Below, one piece after another: positions 1-10,743 of a stretch of 64,000 nt of DNA. Under the pieces are notes generated by a model, which did not search any database, was not told the origin of the DNA, and was given only the letters and a program-made list of their open reading frames with translations. A program made the translations under genes and the position numbers. Origin of the DNA: Breviolum minutum Mf 1.05b.01 (taxonomy: Eukaryota; Sar; Dinophyceae; Suessiales; Symbiodiniaceae); assembly GCA_000507305.1 (NCBI GenBank), contig DF239860.1, forward strand, positions 62,001 through 126,000, given 5' to 3'. How positions within the stretch are numbered: position 1 is the first letter of the stretch; every line of letters begins with the position of its first letter.

Positions 1-78
1 GGCTAGCAATTCATTCTTCTTTAACTTTTGGACTGGCTGTCCAACTCACAGCTATTCCTTTCAGCTTCGCTTTTTCTT

Positions 79-2007
79 TCAAATTTCACGAGTACGATTC
101 TCCAATCTCCAAACACAGGTTTTTGAAAGGAAACCGCAAGATTCTTCTGAGTTCCCGACTGCAACCACTTGCTCCCAACCTTTTTGCATCACCACACTCA
201 CAAGTTCTTGAGATCCTTCAGACTGGATTTGTTTGGCATAGAAAGATGCCAAGCCTCCCAGCTCATGATAGCTCAAGGACTTCCCTGTAGCAGCATCAAC
301 TACTGCCGTTTCTTCCTGATGTATGCGAATGGACCTCAACACTGCATCATCCAGACTACAAAGGGGTTCCTGGATGGCAGAACCACAGACCTCTCTCGGG
401 TTTGGTGCAAGAATCTCACCCTCAAAGTGTTCTGCGACCACCTCCCTCAAATGGTGCTCCAACTCTCTCATGATTTCCTCCACAAATGATTGTGGAATGA
501 TGTGAGTGGCTGCATCAAAAGACAAACAGAGCTCCTTCATGGATGACTCGAAAAACTGCAAGTCCAGAACAACCTGAGGTGTTTGTGTGGTTACATGGCA
601 GGTCCCGGTCAGAGGAAGGTGTATTGGTCTCCACGATTTGTATGCCAGCAACGAGGTGACAACCACATCGAAGAGGATTGATTCGTCACCAAGTCGACGT
701 CTCATCTCTCGCTGCAACTGTATTCCACACAGGGAAGGTGCTGAGAGGAGCTGCTCCTGAATTGCTCTAGCACGATCTAGAAATGTGACAGGTCCACTCC
801 GGCAAGCAAGCAAGTGGCAATTTGTGAAGTCACCTACCAAATCAGCAGCATCAATCTCGAGCGCATCTGCAACATGCATGCGTTTCGTGCTTGTGATGTT
901 GAGGGTGAAGTCTTTCGACTTACCAACATGATTCCGTAGAACATCCTGGAAGCAACAAATGATGCTGGCTGTGGCAGTCAGATTCTGTTCTTTGCACATG
1001 GATTGAAAATCACACCAGGCTTTGGAGTTGAGATTTCCCCAAATCCTCTCAAAGTTAATGACCACATCAGCTGCACTTGGCATCTTTGGAAGTTTTGGAG
1101 CTTTTGGGTAAGTCTCAATGCTTTTGAAATCTGTGGAATGACTTAGCACCCTGCAATGCTCTCGCATGGCACTACCAAAATGATCGAGAACTGTTGGGCA
1201 TTGGTCGTCTCCATATAAAGAATCCATCTCTTGGCAGAGGCGCAAGATACTTCCAGCATCCAAGACAATTAGATTCAGCCGGAGGAAAAGTCGAAATGCT
1301 CGCACTTCTCCAGGCAAAATTGCCACGCGTACATCCCAAAGCCTGTCGGAGGTTGATTGATGGGTCATGTACTCCAGACTTTTTTCGACATTGAAATCAG
1401 CCCTCAGATCTTCACACGGCAGCTTCCAATCATCAAATTGCCTCTCTGGCAAGATCTCTTGGAATTCACCTTCTGCAAGGACTCGTATTCTGAGAGCTGG
1501 ATGTCTACGAATCAGGATTCGGATACATCTCTCCAAACGTTCTACCTCCTCACTGCCACCCTTGAAGTCTCTTTCCATGTAGAAGCAACAGTCAGTGCCA
1601 TCAATTTGACCACCATTGTAGTATGCCATTTGGATTGGGCTCATTTTCAATGGTGTAACCAAAGAATCATCTGCACCAAGTGTATCGGAAGCTTGGCCAC
1701 ACTTGCAGCAGTCCAAGATTGTGTGCAGGCTGCAGCGCTGCAAAGTACTCCTTAGGCCAGCCAAATCTTTGTGAAAAAATGGATCAAGGGTGGATTGGAC
1801 ACCTTCATGAAAAACCCTAGCCACAAACGCGTTCCCGGTATGAATCAGATTCAATTCGGGTTCGATTGAAGACCAGTTGCGATTCCATTTGTGTAGTTTG
1901 GATTCACATGGCGAGATCAAATCAAGCAATTGGTCAAGTTGCAGTTTGGCTCGAATGTTAGCAAAGTACCTTCCTCCAACATCCGAAAAAAAATGCTTTC
2001 TTGACAT
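79..2007 (-). CDS. NRPS module fragment: cyclisation-type condensation domain followed by start of an adenylation domain
   Basis: A 642-codon open frame. Residues 118-133 (LTPLKMSPIQMAYYNGG region) match the opening motif of heterocyclisation-type condensation domains; RRHPAL (about 167-172) is the next core motif, and VGDFT (391-395) is diagnostic of the Cy subfamily, which condenses and cyclises Cys, Ser or Thr onto a peptide or polyketide chain. The catalytic DxxxxD region reads NLIVLD (245-250), so its first Asp is Asn. From about residue 565 an adenylation-domain start appears (TAVVDAATGKSLSYHEL), then the frame ends in unrelated residues, as expected at an intron donor near position 150; the rest would lie left of the window. 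The acyltransferase-carrier frame at 2030-3271 lies just upstream and is probably the same megasynthase. The first 110 residues are unassigned. The Met used is only the first in frame. Confidence 0.8.
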   Translation of the reverse strand: MSRKHFFSDVGGRYFANIRAKLQLDQLLDLISPCESKLHKWNRNWSSIEPELNLIHTGNAFVARVFHEGVQSTLDPFFHKDLAGLRSTLQRCSLHTILDCCKCGQASDTLGADDSLVTPLKMSPIQMAYYNGGQIDGTDCCFYMERDFKGGSEEVERLERCIRILIRRHPALRIRVLAEGEFQEILPERQFDDWKLPCEDLRADFNVEKSLEYMTHQSTSDRLWDVRVAILPGEVRAFRLFLRLNLIVLDAGSILRLCQEMDSLYGDDQCPTVLDHFGSAMREHCRVLSHSTDFKSIETYPKAPKLPKMPSAADVVINFERIWGNLNSKAWCDFQSMCKEQNLTATASIICCFQDVLRNHVGKSKDFTLNITSTKRMHVADALEIDAADLVGDFTNCHLLACRSGPVTFLDRARAIQEQLLSAPSLCGIQLQREMRRRLGDESILFDVVVTSLLAYKSWRPIHLPLTGTCHVTTQTPQVVLDLQFFESSMKELCLSFDAATHIIPQSFVEEIMRELEHHLREVVAEHFEGEILAPNPREVCGSAIQEPLCSLDDAVLRSIRIHQEETAVVDAATGKSLSYHELGGLASFYAKQIQSEGSQELVSVVMQKGWEQVVAVGNSEESCGFLSKTCVWRLENRTREI

Positions 2008-2029
2008 GTCCCTTCCTGTACCATCTAAA

Positions 2030-3271
2030 CTAGATGTCCACTACGACCAAAGATTCCTTTTTCGGAAGAGACGGGTCCAAGATGCGGCCAAGAATCATGG
2101 AACATTGAATTCCCTTCCGTCTCATTTTGTGCGCCAAGTGCCCCAAAGATGTGGAATCAAAACCCAAATTGATCAAAGTCTTGTTCAAATTCTTGGGATC
2201 TGCAAGAGACACTGACTCAGCTGAAACTGTTGCAATGATTTCATCCATCCGTGAGAACAAGATCTCCCGATCTGTCAAGACCACATCACTTGGTGTAACA
2301 CAACGCAAAGTGTCCATTGCTTCCTTGGCAGTCTGCCATACCAAGGCTTCATCACAAAGGCACCGTTGTCCCAGGCCTAGGAGCTTGCCCGAAAAGCCAA
2401 ATTCCACAAATTTCCAACAACCTAGATCTTTCAAGCAATACATTGCCTTCAAGAAATTGATTGGACGAACATCATCATGGGCACTCCAATGGGAAGCCAT
2501 CGTGACCTCTTCTGTAACCTCTGTACCTGTGAGGCTAGAGACCATACGAAAGCGTGAGGGACTTCGGAGAATACACTTCTTTGCAGCTTCGTCTACTCTG
2601 TCCTTGACACTGGCAACCATAGCAGAGTGCATTGCAGCAGGGACATCCAACTTCTTAGATTTGAACTTGGTGTCTCTGCAAAATCGAGTCACTGTCTCAT
2701 CAGGTCCTGAAATCACTGTGTCCTCTGGGCTGTTGATTGCTGCAATCACGATTGTGCCCTCTGTCTCAAACTCACGAATAGCCTGTTTAGTCTCTGCTTC
2801 AGAGGCTTTCAATGACACCATCCGCCCTGTCTCTGCGAACTGTTTTAGCTGCTTTAGTCCTTCGGATCTGGCAACTAGTTGCCTCATGGCATCAGATAAT
2901 TCCATCACACCTGCTGCCACAGCTGCCATGAATTCTCCATTGCTGTGTCCCAGTACAACATCCAAGCACAAACCCGAAGACTCAAGCCACTTGAACAAAG
3001 CATAGTGACGAACAAACATGTAGATTAATTGCTCGCCAAGGCTGCCGTCCAGGTCATTCAGGACTTTGCTACGGAAGTTTTGGAACTCTTCAGTCTCTCC
3101 ACAAAACATCTGATAGGAAACATAGCAAGCCTTTATGGCCGTCTCAACAATCTCATCATCCTGCAAATCATGCAAAGACTCTTGCATGCCCAAGGGCCCA
3201 AAAAGACCAACCACCTTTTCGGCCCTCGTCATCTTTGGGTCCTCACAGGCCGCAGAAGCTGCCATGTCCAA
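2030..3271 (-). CDS. Acyltransferase plus acyl-carrier domain of a polyketide/nonribosomal peptide synthase
   Basis: A 413-codon frame. GHSNGEF carries the acyltransferase nucleophile elbow (Ser110), followed by the conserved Arg in LVARSEGL (about 135) and a downstream His in PAAMHSAMV (215), the Ser/His pair of FabD-type malonyl transferases. The usual opening motif FPGQGSQ is degenerate (FGPLGMQ, 24-30). Residues 330-400 look like a carrier domain with the attachment Ser in LGFDSTSL (Ser373). It would load an extender unit onto its own carrier and hand it to the condensation domain encoded at 79-2007. The two frames are only 22 bp apart and sit in different phases, overlapping by about 14 bp before their stops. 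That suggests one polypeptide interrupted by a frame change, since 32 bp is too short for an intron. A ketosynthase is not seen upstream. The start is the first Met; the true start could be an upstream exon. Confidence 0.8.
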   Translation of the reverse strand: MDMAASAACEDPKMTRAEKVVGLFGPLGMQESLHDLQDDEIVETAIKACYVSYQMFCGETEEFQNFRSKVLNDLDGSLGEQLIYMFVRHYALFKWLESSGLCLDVVLGHSNGEFMAAVAAGVMELSDAMRQLVARSEGLKQLKQFAETGRMVSLKASEAETKQAIREFETEGTIVIAAINSPEDTVISGPDETVTRFCRDTKFKSKKLDVPAAMHSAMVASVKDRVDEAAKKCILRSPSRFRMVSSLTGTEVTEEVTMASHWSAHDDVRPINFLKAMYCLKDLGCWKFVEFGFSGKLLGLGQRCLCDEALVWQTAKEAMDTLRCVTPSDVVLTDREILFSRMDEIIATVSAESVSLADPKNLNKTLINLGFDSTSLGHLAHKMRRKGIQCSMILGRILDPSLPKKESLVVVDI

Positions 3272-3962
3272 GTTATGGTGCCGCCCTCTCCCTTTCCCTG
3301 GAATGAGTCAGTCCTCCTCACTTCCTTTTGAGTCAGCTTTTTCCTTGAAAGAAATATAGGGCGGCATTCATATTAGCATGAAAATTGCATCAAAAAAACG
3401 CAAGTTTGCACAACAGTTCAAGGCTAAACTCTACATTACTCTTCAAAAGCACAGGACGCCGCAATGTTTGAGAGTGGTTACATATAGGGCTCCCGCTGTA
3501 CATTCACCGCGATCATCCTGTCTCGCGTCCTTTGGGATTCCAGTCTGACCTTAGGATTGTGACAAGAAATCCCTTGCGATGATGAAAGGGAAAAAGATAT
3601 CACTTCATCTCATCGAATCGTATTGCTTCATATTGCTTCCAAATCACTGGACTCCGCCATGCAGAACACTTTCCAGAATGCCTCAAGGTTCAAGCGCGTA
3701 TCCAACCTGTGAGAACTTAATATACTACCTCATTCAGTGGATCTGTGCGTGCATATTCTCTTCCCAACTCCACATGATGATTGTGAGCGATTCTATTCTA
3801 TTGGATTTGCAGCTCGACCCAGTCAAGGTTTGGCAACTCTGTCCCCACAAAGCTCAAGCTGCTCATAGTTGCTCCGCCCATGTCCATTCTATGATTTATG
3901 ATTGAATAGAATCTGGCGCAATATGAATTGAAAAGATAGATCGTATAGTGATGGAATACATA

Positions 3963-4069
3963 CCAGGTGATTCAAAGTGACCTTTTGATCCCCTACTTGG
4001 AGGCCACTTAACCCTTGAAATGGGTCGCTTAACCATCCCAAATCCCCAAAAGGTCACAAAGAATTGCCA
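3963..4069 (+). repeat. Short inverted-repeat element, family F copy 1
   Basis: Starts CCAGGTGATTCAAAGTGACC and ends AAAAGGTCACAAAGAATTGC. The same sequence occurs in opposite orientation at 36317-36414, and a diverged copy lies at 54792-54910. Ends are imperfect inverted repeats around GGTGA/AAGTGACC. About 107 bp, non-coding, MITE-like. Confidence 0.75.
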
Positions 4070-4319
4070 AATTCTTCAACATTGCATTGTGTGCCAATTT
4101 TAGCAGCTTTTGTGCGATTTGTTTCACCCTCAGCGCCTCACCAGAAGTAGCGGGTTGTAAGCTGGGGAATCTTCCTGGTTGAAACTCGACTCAAAGTCAC
4201 AAGATCCAACTGGACTTTGTGCCTGTCATGATTCATGATGCAAAACTTCCCCGCAGTCCACATGATCTCGAAATCTTCCAGTGCTTTGCAGAAATATCTT
4301 TGCTAACATAACTCTACAA

Positions 4320-4423
4320 CATCTGGTGGTTTCAATCCATTTGAAGAATATGCTCATCAAATTGGATCATTTCCCCGCCCAAGTAGGGGTGAAAAAAAAT
4401 ATTTGAAACGTGCCACCACCTAG
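4320..4423 (+). repeat. Short inverted-repeat element, family B copy 1
   Basis: Begins with TGGTGGTTTCAATCC and ends with GCCACCACCTAG, with the shared core CATCAAATTGGATCATTTCC. Four other copies lie at 30010, 30409, 31581 and 43985. Confidence 0.8.
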
Positions 4424-5950
4424 ACATTCTATAACCCTTCCGCTTTTTTACATATCCGACGTTTGCCAAAATGCCGGTCCTGTCCACCAAAAATGCCTCA
4501 AGCTTCACAAGGCGATGCTTGAGCCGAAACGGGATCACCCAGTCATCACCCAGTGCAGTTTTTGTAGCTATCCTTCATGAATCGACAGAAACGGTTTCTT
4601 CCGGTGTCCGTCAAAGTGTCAAAGTGTCCGTTGAGCTTGAGAACAGGCAAATTTTCCGCGAATTGCTCTTGTGATTCGCTGTGCTTTGGTGACTCACCAA
4701 AGGGCTAAAGGGAACGGACGATGACTTTCAGGTCAGCAAACGATCTTGCCTCCCAGGGCCGCTTGTCAAGTGGAAGCCCAAGAAGAGACTCTCTACACGT
4801 AGATCTGTTGATAGCTCCCATATGGATCGTTTGTACCATACACATCTATACACGTTGTAGATTGTTTTTGTATGTGCCATAAAACCCATAAGACATTATT
4901 GCGCAGAGTACTAATAAAAAGAATGAAAAAACACAGTGCCAGAATGTGGAAAGTTTATTCTTTCCTTGCTTTGGCAGTGATGGCTCAAAAGTGGTCAGCA
5001 TGGTTCTTGTTACTTTTTGCTTGGTCCAGTTGTTGGGACATGCTAGGACCATTGTATCCACAACCAAGTTCCCAAGTTGCCTTCACGCCAGACATTATAT
5101 ATGATGAAAGCACTCCTGCGAACGAACGCAACAGAAATGGCAACATTTGGCTACATTTGGAGGAAAGTGTCTGCAACACAGCTACTGCAAGTAATGTAGA
5201 CAAATTAAAGTTCCTTCTCCCTGTACAAGGTCCTACCACATCTTGTCTTCGCGAAGGGTAGATGAGGGTCTCCATCAGCCTGACGTCACTGGAAGGGAAC
5301 TGGGAACCCTTATCACCAGTCCTACGCATGTAATGATGCGAGCATGTTTCCTGTATGAATCTGTATACATCAATGCATTAAACTGAGAGGAGGAGATACA
5401 ACATCTTGGGGACTTCTATGCCCATGGCACGATGCTTTGTGGATGTTGCTGCAATGTCAATCATTAATTCTGGTAAGTGTATGCAAGGGTACTGCATAAT
5501 AAACATACCTTGCCGAACGTGGAGTTGACATGAAATTCTCTCTTGCACTGCCTTAACGCTTGAGGCGCTTGAACTCATTGTAGGTGTTTGGACCTTCATA
5601 TGCACCTCGGAAATCATGTTGGCTGAGTTAATGAGAAACCTTTGAACGGACGGAGCTCGTGGCCCCCGTTTGTAGACACAGAGCAGCTGATGTTTCACAA
5701 ATCTACTTAGCAGCAACCTGTCGGTCACAAACTGCAAACACCACCAATAATGGGAGAACAAGCATGGGACCATCTACAGCGAAGACCCCACAAACACACA
5801 CCAACGGGGCATACTTGACAGGTATTTAAAGATTGGGTGGCATTTTTGACAAATTCTGCTCAGAGAAGGTATTGAGCAACTAAGCATGTCATCAATGATT
5901 TTGCGTGATTTTGCTACTTCCCCCAATTTTCTCCGGTTTCATTTGCTGCG

Positions 5951-6713
5951 TCAACATGCTCTTGTGAAGATGAACCATTGCCTAGAGTGGCGAGAGTTTT
6001 GTTGAAAGGAACCTGGGTCAATTCGTCTCGATGTGGCCAAGGCACGAACTGTCTTCCACGCATCCATCATTTCCTTTCGACTGCCACCCGGGTTTGCTGC
6101 GAAATAGTCACGAGTAAACTGGTTGTACTCAAACTGCTTGCCGATCTCTTGCTTGCCCTGGCGGCGTTCCTCCTGACACAGAACCAAGAACATGATATAA
6201 TATTCACAGTCGAAAGTTCAGAAAAGGAACCTCAGATACCGCAAACAACAGCTCAGCTTTTCAAACTCACATTCTCTTTTCAAATCAACCCAGCTCCTCT
6301 GCCTCCTTCCAGCCTTTCACAAGATCACCATAGGTAATCTGCTGGCCAGCAGGGACACCCTTGCTGAATTGGCGAAGATATTCATTGAAACGGAACCCCT
6401 GTCCGCAATGCTTTTGGAAGAAAGATCGCGTGATCGCATCATTGTTGTAGTTCTTCACAAGAGTGCTGAGCTTTAGTCCACCAGGGACGGCACTGTCCCG
6501 AGGACCTTGACTGCCAGCCTTTGAAACTGCTTTCTTTGCATGTCCACTGCCACTGAGGAAATCTTTGACTCTCTGAGTCAGCTCAGCCTTCAAGCCACTT
6601 GTGGACAGGCTGTTGTCGCGGCAGAAAGCCGCCAGCTCTTTTACTTCCCAATAGCACTTGGCGAAAACGCTGGGGTCCAACTTTGGCGTAAGCTCTGGCC
6701 TTTTGCTCGGCAT
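5951..6713 (-). CDS. SAP domain plus DUF6434 protein, two exons
   Basis: Exon 1 runs from the Met at 6713 to about 6297. Its start, MPSKRPELTPKLDP, leads into a SAP-type helix pair (LAAFCRDNSLSTSGLKAEL), a fold that usually binds nucleic acid, then the first half of DUF6434 (FFQKHCGQGFRFNEYLRQF). Exon 2, 6172 to 5951, holds the second half (IGKQFEYNQFTRDYFAANPG then KEMMDAWK). In frame, the join fits a GA donor (GCAGAG|GAGCTGG) and acceptor TGTCAG|GAG, giving a 124-nt intron; a GT donor one base away would shift phase. SAP-DUF6434 proteins are known to me mainly from bacteria, so transfer is possible, but the intron shows the gene is at home in this genome. The last 20 residues may be intron read-through. 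Confidence 0.75.
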
Positions 6714-7466
6714 TGCTTGAAAGCTTCTGACGGCGAAAGTGGGTGCAAATCCACACAAGCCTGAGGTTGCCGGGGGTTAAGAGGACAAGTTTAACTATAA
6801 GCAACTGCAACTGCTTGTTAAGCCAAAGGAGAAATCAGAAAGCAACAACCACAATTTCTACAACATCCCAAGTACCTGCCAGGAGAGCACGTCGCACAGG
6901 AGAAGCGAGCCACCGCATACACCTCAACAAAACTTTGGACAAGGATTTTTGGTTTCCCCTTGCAACATGTTTGAGGATTCAGTGGGTGGCTGTAAAGTTT
7001 GGAGTTGGACATGGGGACATGCACACTCTTTCACCAAGACTTACTTCTTGACATGTCCTTCGCAACAGCAAGTCAACCAGAGGCATCATCGCTGACCTAT
7101 CCCCATTTTCCGTTGCTGTTTGCCTCAACCACGGCCAGCTGAAATAAGCTCGCAGGCGAAGGTTTGAGCCGGTACAGATCCATGCAAGAAGCAGCATTCA
7201 TCTGTTTGAAAATAATGCCCTGTTTGATCCTCTTTGCTGTACGCATCTTTGTTGTATCTTGTGAAAGTGGATGGCCATTTTCGGCTGTTTCCAAATGATA
7301 GCAATGACCTTTGGCCTTCTACATAGTTAGATGCGGTCCTTTATGGATGGAAGATGACCAACCCTTTTGCTACTCTTTGAGTCAGTCTGGCGATCTATAA
7401 TATGCAGCTCATTTTTTCTCAACAAGTTTTTTGTGGCAGTTCATGGCCTGGATATTTTTGTCCAGG
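6714..7466. other. Spacer, no gene recognised
   Basis: Short minus-strand frames (for example 7097-7294) show no motif. A stretch TTCTTGACATGTCCTT at about 7044 resembles the end of the NRPS gene region at 2000-2010 but is too short to interpret. Confidence 0.4.
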
Positions 7467-9385
7467 TCACAACATCTTGAAATGCCTCACCCAAGGAGTG
7501 AGCATCTTGATGGTCTTTGCGGCCAATCTCCGAAGCCGAGATTGCGAACTTTGCGGATGCAACTGCTTCGCACCATGTAAGCCCACAATAGTCTGTAGCT
7601 TCCACACCAAAGCCATGAGGCAGAAGATGTTGTTCAACAAATTGTATTTGGTCTGTTCACTCGGGTTCCACTTAAGGTAAAGCAAGTACCAAACATCACA
7701 AGCCTCCCAAAATAGCTGTGTAAAAAAAAGGTTTCGAACTGCAGTCTGCATTTCTGGTCCTGCACGACACCAGCTAATTAGTGCAAGCAAAAGCTGTAGT
7801 ATAAGGGTGATACTGTAGAACATGTGATCTTGCTGACACGAGGATCCGTCTCTTGCAAACAGAAATTGATGTCATTGTAGCACAGCACAGCCAAGAATAT
7901 CATAAGCAAGGCAGAAATCACCAATTCTCGATCGAACCTGTTCACGGGGATCATTCTGAATACAAGTGCACAAACAGCTGCTGACATTATTGAAGAAAGT
8001 GCGTTCTGCAGATTGAGCGCTTTGCTGCACATAATGTAGGGATCACCCAGTCCCAAGAAATGAACGTAATACAGAAGTGCTATGGCAGAGCTCCCAACTA
8101 CACATCCGAAGCAGATCCTCAGCAAAGGATGATGCTGGAACTGATGTTTGCGTCGACCATCCACAAGGGCTACAACTGCAGAAACACCAGTGTGCAAGAA
8201 CATCAAAATAAAGAACACGGTTACGCAACAGGTGATGCGGCAACGATTCAAAGTCCAGGAGATCCAAGGGAGCTTGCAGTTGAGGTCAGGTGTTGGCTTG
8301 CACGAATTCCAAGTGTCTCGGCAATCACTGCAGAAGCAAGATTCATCTGGACACTCACCCCGTCGGAGGCTTTGTATTGGAATGCTGGCAGCCCTTTCCT
8401 GCACAAATTGATAGAAAAAGAGTGCAATGCCTATGGCGCCAAACACTGCACACACAAGTTCAACAGGATCCTTAGAGAGAACCCTGTACAATGCAAACCC
8501 TCTTCTCAAAGGTCCACACTCCTCAGCATGTTGTGATACCTCACTGTAAATATGCTCGGCTACCTCTCTGGCCTCCTTGATCTGATCCATCACAGCCACG
8601 TAGTTGAACTTCCGTGCGTCCATCTCCAGCAGTTTCAAAGGGGAGTTGCTGTCCCCAAATGAGACCAACGAGTTTCGGAAGAGTAAAATCATCTGCTGAA
8701 ATAGTTTCTCCCCAAATCTGTCTTGGGTCGCATGGTTAGTATCATTTTGCAAGATCTGTTTGCCCTTGCAGCAAACTAATGCCTCAATGGTGTTGCCCTT
8801 CATGTTTGGCAGGAGACGCTTCAAGACTTTCACTGTACCTTTGGCACCTGGATAGTCTTCGTGGAATTTCCATCGATTTTGATTCCTGATGGAGGTATCA
8901 TCTGCACCCTCAAGCGTGGGAAAAGTCACCTTCTCATAACTGTAGTTTCCGTTTACAGATGTGATCTCACAGGACTGGTGCAATCGCGCATCATCGAATC
9001 TCACAGCTTTCTCTCCAACTGACAGGTCTGGATAATGCCCACGCAAATGTGTGTGACAAAAGATCTTCCACTCCTCCTTTGTCATTCCAGAGACATCCAA
9101 AGAGTAATCTCTGTCACTCTGCCCATCGCGTTTCAATATGTCAGTCCCTGTACGGCAAGAACCTATTAATTCAAGCTCAACTGAGCGCTCCAAATCCCAC
9201 ACACAACCGGCCGCCTCTCTGATAACATCTTCAATTCCTTTGACAACATCTGGGTCCGCACATGCTGGGGTAATAGTCTCAACAAGGCGTTTGAACTGAG
9301 TTTCAACTCCCCATGCATCCACAACGCTGTCGAAGAAAGCAGCGTCATGTTCATGCAGCAGGCTTGCCATTTTGGCGCTTGGCAA
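7467..9385 (-). CDS. OAS/CD-NTase-like nucleotidyltransferase fused to a multi-pass membrane domain
   Basis: The main frame (9385 to 7778, 535 codons) opens with a polymerase-beta-type nucleotidyltransferase: the signature GSCRTGTDILKRDGQSDRDY puts Gly75-Ser76 and the metal-binding pair Asp91/Asp93 at the usual spacing. A later segment (YPGAKGTVKVLKRL then GNTIEALVC) fits the helical half of 2'-5'-oligoadenylate synthetase/CD-NTase proteins. From about residue 305 come at least five hydrophobic segments (for example VELVCAVFGAIGIALFFY, LVISALLMIFLAVLCY). Near 7830 the frame changes and a further 118 codons (7823 to 7467) add two or three more, so the protein probably continues through an intron or a frameshift. 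Family members make oligonucleotide or cyclic-dinucleotide signals or add nucleotides to RNA; the substrate here cannot be told. The third catalytic carboxylate is not obvious. Two candidate start Mets lie within six residues. Confidence 0.7.
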
Positions 9386-10743
9386 GGGTCAAGCTTCGGT
9401 CCTGCGGAAGATAGAATTCTCAGAAACATTGAGCACAAAAACAGCAGCCGCAATTCAATTAGCAAGTCTCGACGGTCAGCCAAAAAGAGTACCAAGCTGC
9501 CATGGCCCCAAGTTTAAAGCACCCAAACAGATTGGATCATTGGATCATGCTGAGATCGAGGCTGTAGTAGAGTCTAAGCATTGTTTTGAAAATAACTTTG
9601 GTGAATGGCAGGTGTCAGCAACAACAAAAAAAGTACTAAAAAACATTCCATCACTCCAGCACTGCATGCGTTTTTTTCCTCCAATGCTTGAGCGTGCCTG
9701 GCCATCTGCAAAAGCCAGGTATAATGATACTCAAGCAAACAAATAAGCAAATTGAGCAATAACATGCAATAACAGAATCACAAGACGCACACGGATAATC
9801 CATCGAAATATGAAGCGCAGTAATCCTTCACAATATGAAACGAAAAAAGATTCCCTTCTGCAATTCCCGCGGTGCTTCAGAATCTTAAAATTGCAAACTT
9901 TTCAAGCACAGAATTGTGATGAAAACATGTCCAGCTGCATTGCCTGAACCCCATGCTTGCAAGCAATTAAAGCTGAAAACCTGCTCCGAGGTGTCAAATG
10001 CACATGCGACGATAGTTCTTAAAAATGAAGAAACACAGGGAAAAGATGACTATCACATTCGACCAGCCCAAAGAAGGCGCACAAAGTAAACTGTCTCTTT
10101 GAATTTTGGAGAGCAGATTTCAGCAAAGGTGAGACACAATACAAGTGGTATTGAGAAGGCTCCATTGCGTGGTTGACCATGGAAAGAGAGAACGATCCAT
10201 CCACCAAAAACAGATGTAATTTCTTACAAATCAGACATATTCATACATGTATGTATGTCTATATCTATGTCTATGCGAACATATATCACATATTTATATT
10301 ATCATATGATGTATAGTGGTATATAATGCACAAATCATCCAAATGCATACAAATGTTTCAGGCAAAGGACAGCCGTCTGTGTTCACTACTCATCTGCTAC
10401 ATCCACGGGTACCTGCATCAACGGTTCAATCAACGGAGTTGGGGAGGGAATTCACGTGTCAATGACAAGCTTGAAACGTTGCAAGGAAAAGCATGAAAAA
10501 GGATACAAAAAATACAGAGCAATCGTCTGAATTCCAACAATACAGTGAGTCATGTCAGTAATTCCATGTAATTCATGCCAAGTCATGCATTCCATAGTTG
10601 TAGATTGCACTAGGCAAAAACAGACCAAGTGCAAAACCTGAGAACAACAGAAAGCAGCGCTTAAGTCGCTAAAACTCTGAACATCTTCATTTTGACTCAC
10701 TCAAATGCCGGGCCGTTTTTCATTGTTCCCTATGATAACTATG
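9386..10743. other. Spacer with a deaminase relic and AT-rich stretch
   Basis: Apart from the relic at 9671-9801, nothing coding is recognised. The stretch 10240-10330 is rich in TATG/TATA steps. Confidence 0.45.
9671..9801 (-). pseudogene. Decayed copy of the deaminase C-terminus
   Basis: About 85% identical by eye to 15267-15389, the end of the helical-repeat deaminase gene. The zinc motif survives as YPCASC, but a 10-bp insertion (repeating GTTATTGC) directly after it shifts the frame, and no HAE half or helical repeats are found upstream. This looks like a truncated tandem duplicate. An alternative is a diverged exon of another gene. Confidence 0.65.

Larger units (their letters stand above)
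3272..5950. other. Spacer without a recognisable gene
   Basis: No frame here shows a known motif. The longest minus frame (5378-5773, 131 codons) is Ser/Leu-rich and matches no family I recognise. Two short inverted-repeat elements lie inside (3963-4069 and 4320-4423). Confidence 0.5.

Noticed and set aside
4985-5329. Minus-strand 114-codon frame
   Set aside because: No motif; overlaps an equally long plus-strand frame.
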